Shown one piece after another: positions 1 through 6,602 of a DNA stretch of 64,000 nucleotides (position 1 is its first letter; every line of letters begins with the position of its first letter). The notes under the pieces were generated by a model. It was not told where the DNA came from. It worked only from the letters and a program-made list of their open reading frames with translations, and searched no databases. The position numbers were made by a program, and so were the translations under genes. The stretch comes from Prolixibacter bellariivorans ATCC BAA-1284. Its GTDB lineage: Bacteria > Bacteroidota > Bacteroidia > Bacteroidales > Prolixibacteraceae. The DNA is taken from assembly GCF_000621705.1 (NCBI RefSeq), contig NZ_JHXO01000007.1, forward strand, positions 248,001-312,000. The letters run 5' to 3'.

Positions 1-30
1 GGTTGCGTGCGGCTTTTTCCCCTCCGGGAA

Positions 31-261
31 GAGGAGTTCTTCGGTTGCAAAGCTTGTTTCTTTGCATGCCGGGTTCATTTCTTTGCCGACAGAGTAGTTT
101 TCGTGCCTCGCTGAGTTCATTTCTTTACCGCCGACTGACTTTGCGGCAGTCGCCAGGTACTTTGCACGAAGCTCGGAGTAGTTTGCATCATTCGGTTTGT
201 TCTTTTCATGAGTGGCAGAGTAGTTTGCATCAAAACCGGCGATTTTCGCGACAGCGGGAAT
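31..261. repeat. 21-nt degenerate tandem repeat (minisatellite)
   Basis: About eleven units of exactly 21 nt can be laid end to end, for example units starting at 73, 94, 115, 136, 157, 178, 199, 220 and 241. Units at 178 and 220 share their first 13 bases (GTAGTTTGCATCA), and units at 73 and 115 share GTTCATTTCTTT. The period equals seven codons, and the plus strand stays open through the block with a heptad pattern (S-S-F/L-H/L-x-x-x); one minus frame is also repetitive. It may continue beyond the window start. No product is recognised, and whether it is translated cannot be decided here. Confidence 0.7.
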
Positions 262-274
262 GGGGCGAACAAAA

Positions 275-304
275 AAAAGCTTCCCGTTTCGGAGAAGCTT
301 TTCT
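275..304 (-). terminator. Rho-independent terminator of tRNA-Lys
   Basis: Read on the minus strand, a GC-containing stem built on AAGCTTC/GAAGCTT is followed by a run of T. It lies directly downstream of the tRNA-Lys gene. Confidence 0.75.
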
Positions 305-310
305 GAAAAG

Positions 311-383
311 TGACTGAGCTGGGGCTCGAACCCAGGACCCACGCCTTAAAAGGGCGTTGCTCTACCAGCTGAGCTACTCAGTC
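311..383 (-). tRNA. tRNA-Lys (anticodon TTT)
   Basis: A full 73-nt cloverleaf folds on the minus strand: acceptor GACTGAG/CTCAGTC with discriminator A, D-arm GCTC/GAGC, anticodon stem ACGCC/GGCGT around loop CTTTTAA, and T-arm CTGGG/CCCAG with TTCGAGC. The anticodon TTT reads lysine codons. CCA is not encoded. A consensus promoter lies upstream and a terminator downstream, so it is a monocistronic unit. Confidence 0.95.
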
Positions 384-418
384 ATCCTTTGTAGTACCCT
401 TGTTTTTCAAAGGCGGTG

Positions 419-449
419 CAAATATACGGTCATTTTTCTTTTATGCAAA
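419..449 (-). promoter_or_regulatory. Bacteroidota-type promoter of tRNA-Lys
   Basis: On the minus strand a TTTG element (446-449) is separated by 19 nt from TATATTTG (419-426), a perfect match to the TAnnTTTG -7 element of the Bacteroidota primary sigma factor. The tRNA starts about 36 nt further on. Confidence 0.75.
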
Positions 450-520
450 AGATGAATACAAAAAATTACCACTCTTTGAGCGATGAATTTTCGTTCGTTC
501 AGTATCCTTCTGAAAACCGG

Positions 521-1012
521 CTAATTCCCGTTGGCACGTATGGTAAATTCGCCCGTCGTATTTTCGGTTTTGATGATGAATTTCCAGTGTCCGGTAAATT
601 CCGAATGATTTTCCTTCACATTAACTACGCGCGACCAGCTGGCATAATTTCCGTTTTTCATGTGAATACTGGCCATTTTATTTCCATTTGGAGTCAGCAA
701 CTCGATATCCATATTACCAATGGTGCTGTGACCGTTGATAGAAAGTTCGAGTTGAGTGATTTTCCGGGTAACCCGAAACTCAATTTCGTTCTGTGATGTA
801 GTGTTGTGAAGCTGTTTATGCTCCTGCACCAGGTTGCCCGGCTCAGTCTGCTGATTGGAGGCTTGTTTCATTTCATCCCGCATATCTTTCATCGCCGATT
901 CCATTTTTTTATGGAATTCCCGGGCTTTCTTCTGAATCTCAGCATGGGGATCTTGTGCTCTTGCAAAAAGAAATATTGCCAAAAGCGGGAGTATTAAAAT
1001 GATTTGTTTCAC
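521..1012 (-). CDS. Exported hypothetical protein
   Basis: This 163-residue protein begins with a clear Sec signal peptide (residues 1-19, cleavage after FARA). A charged, probably helical segment follows (about 20-65, rich in K, E, M and Q), then a beta-rich C-terminal half (about 73-163). The C-terminal half contains the pattern GNMDIELLTPNG and ends in GEFTIRANG. That pattern loosely resembles the jelly-roll P-domain type ('DIELxSPNG'), but the match is too short to name a family. It is probably periplasmic or surface-exposed. It stands alone between tRNA-Lys and a divergent SDR gene. No function is assigned. Confidence 0.75.
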   Translation of the reverse strand: MKQIILILPLLAIFLFARAQDPHAEIQKKAREFHKKMESAMKDMRDEMKQASNQQTEPGNLVQEHKQLHNTTSQNEIEFRVTRKITQLELSINGHSTIGNMDIELLTPNGNKMASIHMKNGNYASWSRVVNVKENHSEFTGHWKFIIKTENTTGEFTIRANGN

Positions 1013-1234
1013 GTGCTTGTTATTTATTGTTTCACAATTCTGGTTGGGGTAAGAAACTTGTCTAAAAATACAACGCTTTCAGGTGGTTTAAAAGTATGTG
1101 CCTGCATTTATACATTAATTAAAAAGCAACATTTATTCTTCGGCAGAGTGGGTTTGCGAAAAAAACATACTTTTGTTTACCTTAAATAAACCGGTAAGGA
1201 CCATTCCGGTTTAGTAACTTCGAATTTTTGTACA

Positions 1235-2038
1235 ATGAAAAATAAGGTTGTCATCATAACCGGTGCTTCTTCCGGGATTGGACGGGCATTGGCTGTCGAA
1301 TTTGCATCGCGTGGAGCGAAACTTGTTTTGGGAGCACGACGCACCGAGCGTCTGCAGGAATTAGAAAAAGAGCTTTCAGACACTGAAATCCTTTCGGTGA
1401 AAACCGATGTTTCGGTTGAAGAAGAGTGCCGGAACCTGGTAGAGCAAGCAGTTTCCCGGTTTGGCCACATCGATATCCTGATAAACAATGCTGGTATTTC
1501 CATGCGGGCGAATTTTGAGGATATGGATCTGGAAGTGATGCATAAAGTCATGGATGTGAATTTCTATGGAACCGTATATTGTACCAAGTATGCCTTGCCG
1601 TATCTGCTCGAAAGTAAAGGTTCGCTGGTAGGGGTGATTTCCATTGCGGGTCATGTTGGCCTGCCGGGAAGAACAGCCTATTCGGCTTCGAAGTTTGCCG
1701 TTCGCGGATTTTTAGATACGGTTCGCATCGAGAACCTGAAAAAAGGATTGCATGTGTTGGTGGCCGCTCCTGGCTTCACTGCTTCCGAAGTTCGAAAATC
1801 AGCACTGACGGCTAACGGAACTTCGCAAGGCGAAACACCGCGTAATGAAGAGAAAATGATGAGTGCAGAAGAGTGTGCCGTGCACATTGCCAATGCGGTA
1901 AAAAAGCGGAAGCGGCAGTTGATTCTCACTTTCGTGGAAGGAAAATTCACGGTTTTCCTGGGCAAGTTTTTCCCATCGTTGCTCGATAAACTAACATTCA
2001 ATCATATGGCTAAAGAGCCGGATTCACCTGTTAAGTAA
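1235..2038 (+). CDS. Short-chain dehydrogenase/reductase (SDR family)
   Basis: The 267-residue protein is a classical SDR. The nucleotide-binding motif TGASSGIG sits at 9-16, NNAG at 84-87, and the catalytic set is Asn109, Ser136, Tyr149 and Lys153 (YSASK). It should catalyse NAD(P)H-dependent oxidation or reduction of a carbonyl or hydroxyl on a lipid-like or small substrate; the exact substrate is not visible. The extended C-terminus (about 200-267) with a hydrophobic patch is like lipid-active SDRs. The next gene, a hot-dog thioesterase, starts 7 nt after its stop, so they probably form an operon. An 8-bp inverted repeat (1187-1194 and 1206-1213) lies in its 5' region. Confidence 0.9.
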   Translation: MKNKVVIITGASSGIGRALAVEFASRGAKLVLGARRTERLQELEKELSDTEILSVKTDVSVEEECRNLVEQAVSRFGHIDILINNAGISMRANFEDMDLEVMHKVMDVNFYGTVYCTKYALPYLLESKGSLVGVISIAGHVGLPGRTAYSASKFAVRGFLDTVRIENLKKGLHVLVAAPGFTASEVRKSALTANGTSQGETPRNEEKMMSAEECAVHIANAVKKRKRQLILTFVEGKFTVFLGKFFPSLLDKLTFNHMAKEPDSPVK

Positions 2039-2045
2039 CACTGAT

Positions 2046-2459
2046 ATGTTTTCATTCGATAGTCAATACCGCGTTTGCTACGGCGACACCGACAAAATGG
2101 GAGTGGTATATTACGGCAATTATCCCCGTTTTTACGAAATCGGCCGGACAGATATGATTCGCGAAATCTATAAATCATATCGTCTGTTGGAAGAAGAGGA
2201 CAAGATTTTTCTGCCGGCACGCTCACTCCACATCAATTACCATAAGCCAGCTTATTACGATGAGTTGCTGACGATCCGGACAATAGTCAAGGAGGTACCG
2301 AAAGTGAAATTTCCCTTAATTTCGGAAATTTATAACGAAGCAGGAGAGTTGATTAATGAAGGAAAAGTAGTTCTGGCGTTTATGGATTACAACACTGGAC
2401 GACCGTGCAAAATACCGGATCGTTTTGAGGAAATTCTTCGCAATAAGCTGGGGAAATAA
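2046..2459 (+). CDS. Acyl-CoA thioesterase, YbgC/4HBT hot-dog family
   Basis: At 137 residues it has the usual length of a single hot-dog fold thioesterase. The signature GDTDKMGVVYYGNY (residues 13-26) matches the YbgC/4-hydroxybenzoyl-CoA thioesterase active site, with Asp16 as the likely catalytic residue. It should hydrolyse acyl-CoA thioesters in the cytoplasm. It follows the SDR gene by 7 nt. Its stop codon abuts, with no spacer, the stop of the convergent LysE gene. Confidence 0.9.
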   Translation: MFSFDSQYRVCYGDTDKMGVVYYGNYPRFYEIGRTDMIREIYKSYRLLEEEDKIFLPARSLHINYHKPAYYDELLTIRTIVKEVPKVKFPLISEIYNEAGELINEGKVVLAFMDYNTGRPCKIPDRFEEILRNKLGK

Positions 2460-3086
2460 TCAATCGAATCGGAGGTAGATAAAAGATACGATCGCGAAAA
2501 TAATGATCACAATGCCGACAATTTTGTTGGCCCACCAAAGCATGTGAAGATTAATTTTGTGCCGGAAAAGATTCACCATTCCCGTTAATAGGAACCACCA
2601 GCTGGAAGCTCCGCCAAATACACCGGTAATGATCATCAGTGACTTCATAGGAGCCGACAATTTCAGCGCCAGTCCCGAACCGGCAAACACCGCAATAAAT
2701 ACAAATACAGCCATCGGATTTGAAACGGTTAACAGCAATGTAAAGAAGTAATCCTGCAGGTAGGTCGAGCCTTTTTTCTTGAATTTTTGCAGTTCCTGCG
2801 AAGGGTTCGAATTAAATATGTGCAACCCGAGAAGGATGAGAACGATGGCACCAAAGATTTCGAAATAGATGGAATGTGCCGTGATGAAATCAATAATCAT
2901 CGTCATACTGAAACCGGCGATAATAGCATAAATCGTATCGGATGTTGCAGCGCCCAAACCCGCCGACATACCGGAACGCCAGTTTTTGTTTACTGTACGT
3001 TGTATGCAAAGCATTCCGATTGGGCCCAGGGGAATAGAAACAGCAACTCCGATAATAAATCCTTTCCAGATTAATTCCAGTTCCAT
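2460..3086 (-). CDS. LysE/RhtB family amino-acid exporter
   Basis: This 208-residue membrane protein has about six hydrophobic segments. The N-terminal GFIIGVAVSIPLGPIGMLC carries the LysE-family motif (PLGPIG), and the AGLGAATSDTIYA segment follows as in the family. It should export amino acids or related small molecules across the inner membrane; the substrate cannot be told from sequence. It is convergent with the thioesterase gene and shares the stop-to-stop boundary. A minus-strand TAATTTTG element lies right at the start (3092-3099) but has no matching upstream box. Confidence 0.88.
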   Translation of the reverse strand: MELELIWKGFIIGVAVSIPLGPIGMLCIQRTVNKNWRSGMSAGLGAATSDTIYAIIAGFSMTMIIDFITAHSIYFEIFGAIVLILLGLHIFNSNPSQELQKFKKKGSTYLQDYFFTLLLTVSNPMAVFVFIAVFAGSGLALKLSAPMKSLMIITGVFGGASSWWFLLTGMVNLFRHKINLHMLWWANKIVGIVIIIFAIVSFIYLRFD

Positions 3087-3278
3087 GGCCGCAAAATTAA
3101 GTTAAAAATTGTTATACCCCCCGATTTTAAGGCATAAATTGGAACCATGTTTATGAGCAAATATTCTGTTTTTAAAAGAATTTAAAATAAGTTTATGGCT
3201 GCAGAAGGACTTCCTTTTCGGCAGGTTACAACCTGCTTTGGCAATAACTAGATAAAATTTAATGTCGAATTTAGTCTT

Positions 3279-4181
3279 ATGAAAAATTTCCTGTTAGTTA
3301 TCCTGCTGTTTATGTTTAGTTTACAATCTGCTTTCTCACAGAAAACGTTGAAACTTTGGCCCGATGGAACTCCCGGACCAAATGTTTCGCCCAAACCTGA
3401 GGAAACTTTTGATGGCGTAAGGGTTCGGTTTGTTTCCGAACCAACATTAACGGTTTATCTTCCTGAAAAGGAAAAAAACAGCGGAACGGCAGTGGTCATT
3501 TGCCCTGGTGGTGGTTATTGGATTGAAGCCATGGATCACGAGGGATACGATTTTGCCAAATACCTTCAGCAACATGGCGTGGCTGGGATTGTACTGAAAT
3601 ATCGCTTACCTTACGGTCACCCCGGCATTCCTTTGCAGGATGCACAACACGCTCTCCGAACTGTTAGAGCTAACGCGAAAAAGTGGGGCATCGATCCGAA
3701 TAAAGTGGGAATTGCCGGTTTTTCAGCCGGAGGTCATTTAGCTTCAACTGCCGAAACACATTTCGATTCCGGAAAACCGAATGTTACCGATCCGATAGAG
3801 CGGGAGAGTTGCCGCCCCGATTTTGCTATTTTGGGGTACCCGGTGGTGACCATGAAAAAGGAGTGGACACACATGGGATCACGGGAAAATCTTCTTGGTA
3901 AGAATCCATCAAAGGAGTTGGTTCAGGAATATTCAAATGAATTGCAGGTAACGCCACAAACTCCTCCAACTTTTCTCTTCCTGGCAGATGATGACGGTGC
4001 TGTTCCACCGAAAAACAGTATTGAATTTTACATGGCGTTAAAGAAAAATAATGTACCGGCCGAGATGCATATTTTTTCGGAAGGTGGTCATGGATTTGGC
4101 ATGCACGTTAGCGGAAAACCACATGACCAATGGCGAAATTTAGTGATCGACTGGATGCGCGTCCGGCATTTGATTCCTTAA
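3279..4181 (+). CDS. Secreted alpha/beta-hydrolase, acetylxylan-esterase-like
   Basis: The 300-residue protein has a Sec signal peptide (1-20, cleavage SAFS|Q) and an alpha/beta-hydrolase domain. The oxyanion-hole segment CPGGGY lies at 75-80. The nucleophile elbow GFSAGG has Ser149; Asp238 or Asp239 and His271 (GGHGF) complete the triad. The arrangement is that of the BD-FAE/esterase-lipase proteins that remove acetyl groups from xylan and other polysaccharides in Bacteroidota. No glycoside hydrolase gene is next to it, so the natural substrate is open. It sits alone, with gaps on both sides. Confidence 0.88.
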   Translation: MKNFLLVILLFMFSLQSAFSQKTLKLWPDGTPGPNVSPKPEETFDGVRVRFVSEPTLTVYLPEKEKNSGTAVVICPGGGYWIEAMDHEGYDFAKYLQQHGVAGIVLKYRLPYGHPGIPLQDAQHALRTVRANAKKWGIDPNKVGIAGFSAGGHLASTAETHFDSGKPNVTDPIERESCRPDFAILGYPVVTMKKEWTHMGSRENLLGKNPSKELVQEYSNELQVTPQTPPTFLFLADDDGAVPPKNSIEFYMALKKNNVPAEMHIFSEGGHGFGMHVSGKPHDQWRNLVIDWMRVRHLIP

Positions 4182-4232
4182 ATAACGAGTGAATTTAGTC
4201 AGAAAAGTATTTTATTGTCAAGTTTATAATAT

Positions 4233-4772
4233 ATGATGTCAGACACACACCCTCACAGAGTGATAAGTCACTGTCCTCGTTGTGGTTCAAGTCATTTTAA
4301 GGCAAGAGAAGAGGGTATTTCATTTTCCTGCGAAGGTTGTGGATTTGTTTATTTTGTAAATAATTCGGCCGCGGTTGCCTGCCTTATATTTAATTCGAAT
4401 GGGAAACTCATGTTGTCACGCCGGGCTATTGAGCCAAACTTCGGAATGCTCGATTTACCTGGTGGTTTTGTGGAAGTGATGGAAACAGCTGAAGATGCTG
4501 TTCGGAGAGAAATCCGGGAGGAACTGGGTATTTCGGTTACCAGTTTGCGCTACCTGACTTCCTTTCCCAACGAATACGTCTTTTCGGGCTATAGTGTCTT
4601 TACGCTTGATTTGGCTTTTGTATGCGAAGTTGATAATCTGAAGGCAGCTCAGCCGAAAGACGATATTTCAGCCGTCGAATTTTATGACATAAAGGCGGTT
4701 CCTTTTCATGAACTTTGTTCCGACAGCATGCGGAATATTATTGAATTCTATATCGAAAACGAAATAAAATGA
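4233..4772 (+). CDS. Nudix hydrolase with N-terminal zinc ribbon
   Basis: The 179-residue protein starts with a zinc ribbon (Cys14, Cys17, Cys33, Cys36). A complete Nudix box follows at 78-100: Gly78, Glu84, then REIREELGI, which fits GX5EX7REUXEEXGU exactly. It should hydrolyse a nucleoside diphosphate linked to another moiety, such as ADP-ribose or NADH, with Mg or Mn bound by the box glutamates. The zinc ribbon plus Nudix layout recalls NudC, but the protein is shorter and lacks the NudC N-domain. Its stop overlaps the next start (ATGA, 4 nt), implying translational coupling to the aminopeptidase gene. Confidence 0.92.
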   Translation: MMSDTHPHRVISHCPRCGSSHFKAREEGISFSCEGCGFVYFVNNSAAVACLIFNSNGKLMLSRRAIEPNFGMLDLPGGFVEVMETAEDAVRREIREELGISVTSLRYLTSFPNEYVFSGYSVFTLDLAFVCEVDNLKAAQPKDDISAVEFYDIKAVPFHELCSDSMRNIIEFYIENEIK

Positions 4773-6544
4773 CTGTACCAGAACGTCTTGCAGCGGCAAG
4801 AGATTTGATGAAGCAACGCGGAATTGATGCCTGGATCATTACCGGTACCGATCCGCACATGAGTGAATATCTTCCGAAACATTGGTATACAAGGGAATGG
4901 ATTTCCGGATTTACCGGTTCTTATGGAAGGGTAGTGGTTACACAAAATGAAGCCATTCTCTGGACTGATTCCCGCTATTTTCTGCAAGCTGAAACTCAAC
5001 TGGCCGGTAGTGGAATTCAAATGTTCAAAGACCGGCAAATCGATACGGTTCCTTATGATATCTGGCTGAAGAAAGCCTTGCCGGAAGGTTCCAAAGTGGC
5101 ATTAGACGGCTTAACCATTTCGATGAACGAAAAACGTAGTTTGGAAGCGTCATTAGGTGCGAAGACTATTTCTTTGGATATTTCAGTTGATCTGGTCAGT
5201 GAATTATGGAACGATCGGCCGATACTTCCCAATTCACCAGCCTATGAGCTAATGCCTGAATTTGCCGGTACTTCCCGCAAGAAAAAGCTGAGCAAGTTGC
5301 GGGAAAGTTTGCTGGAGAAGGAGGCCGATGGAATCCTGATAACCGCGCTTGACGAACTGGCCTGGACATTTAATCTTCGCGGTAGCGATATCGATTACAA
5401 TCCGGTTTTTGTTGGATATGGATATATCGACAGGAAAGAAGCGCATCTTTTTGTTCCGGAAGGAAAGATTGATCGGGTGTTGAATGAGAAATTGGAATCG
5501 GAAGGAATTCATATTCATCGCTACGGTGAGTTTCTTTCATTTATCAAGAATACTGAGAATAAAACGCTGTTAATCGACCCAGACCGAACCAGTGCTTTAT
5601 TATATGAGTCGGTTCATGAAACCTGCAACATAGTGGAAGCGTCTTCACTGGCGAACTTGCTGAAGTCTGTTAAGGGCCCGGTAGAGATAGCAGGTATGAA
5701 AAAAGCGCACATTCGTGACGGTGCTGCTATGGTGAACTTCCTGTATTGGCTGGAGAAACATCTGGGAAAAGAAAAAATAACTGAATTGACCGTTGATGGA
5801 AAATTGAGGGAGTTCAGAGCTGAGCAGGATTTGTTTGCCGGCGAAAGTTTTCACTCAATTGTAGGGTATGCCGAGCATGGTGCGGTTGTTCATTACAGTG
5901 TAACGGAAGAAACGGATAAGGAAGTGTTGCCTGAAGGATTTTTGCTGATCGACTCGGGCGGTCAGTATCTCGACGGTACGACTGATATTACCCGGACAGT
6001 TGCTGTTGGCCCGCTTTCAGAAGAGCAAAAACGCGATTTTACGTTGGTACTGAAAGGAATGATCGGTTTGAGTTTAGCCCGTTTCCCTGAAGGAACCCGG
6101 GGTGTGGCACTCGATATCCTAGCCCGAAAGCCATTGTGGGATAATGATATGGATTATGGTCATGGAACGGGGCACGGAGTTGGCCATTTCTTGAATGTGC
6201 ACGAGGGTCCGATGAGTATCCGGCAGGATTTGAATCCGGAAATTATCCGGCCTGGACAGATATTATCAAACGAACCAGGGATATACAGAGCTGGACTCTA
6301 CGGTATTCGGACGGAGAACATGATTCTTTGTATACCGGGACAAGAATCGGATTTTGGTCGGTTTCTGAAATTTGAAACGCTTACCCGTTGCCCGATTGAT
6401 ACGAGTGCAGTAATACCGGATTTATTGACGACTGAAGAGCGGGAGTGGCTGAATGATTACCATCATGTTGTTCTTCAGGAAGTCGGACCTCTGGTTTCGG
6501 GACAAGTAAGAGAGTGGCTCACAGTGAAGTGTGCCCGCATTTAA
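4769..6544 (+). CDS. Xaa-Pro aminopeptidase (M24B, eukaryotic-like APP)
   Basis: The 591-residue length and three-part layout (two creatinase-N-like domains at about 1-145 and 155-300, then the pita-bread catalytic domain at about 310-530) match the cytosolic aminopeptidase P group. The metal ligands are recognisable: Asp395 in IDSGGQY, Asp406 in DGTTDITRT, the histidines of GHGTGHGVGH (465-473), Glu502 in NEPGIY and Glu516 in RTENM. It should remove an N-terminal residue preceding proline using two Mn ions. A C-terminal M24_C region follows. It is coupled to the upstream Nudix gene by a 4-nt overlap. Confidence 0.95.
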   Translation: MTVPERLAAARDLMKQRGIDAWIITGTDPHMSEYLPKHWYTREWISGFTGSYGRVVVTQNEAILWTDSRYFLQAETQLAGSGIQMFKDRQIDTVPYDIWLKKALPEGSKVALDGLTISMNEKRSLEASLGAKTISLDISVDLVSELWNDRPILPNSPAYELMPEFAGTSRKKKLSKLRESLLEKEADGILITALDELAWTFNLRGSDIDYNPVFVGYGYIDRKEAHLFVPEGKIDRVLNEKLESEGIHIHRYGEFLSFIKNTENKTLLIDPDRTSALLYESVHETCNIVEASSLANLLKSVKGPVEIAGMKKAHIRDGAAMVNFLYWLEKHLGKEKITELTVDGKLREFRAEQDLFAGESFHSIVGYAEHGAVVHYSVTEETDKEVLPEGFLLIDSGGQYLDGTTDITRTVAVGPLSEEQKRDFTLVLKGMIGLSLARFPEGTRGVALDILARKPLWDNDMDYGHGTGHGVGHFLNVHEGPMSIRQDLNPEIIRPGQILSNEPGIYRAGLYGIRTENMILCIPGQESDFGRFLKFETLTRCPIDTSAVIPDLLTTEEREWLNDYHHVVLQEVGPLVSGQVREWLTVKCARI

Positions 6545-6602
6545 TTGAGGAAGAGTTGCAATCGACCAAACATTAGCTATTGCTTTTTAACTGTTTCTGC
6601 AT

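Noticed and set aside
3-317. Open frame across the start of the window (104 codons)
   Set aside because: It is open because the 21-nt repeat has no stops, has no recognisable start context and runs into the tRNA-Lys gene. It is reported as a repeat, not as a gene.
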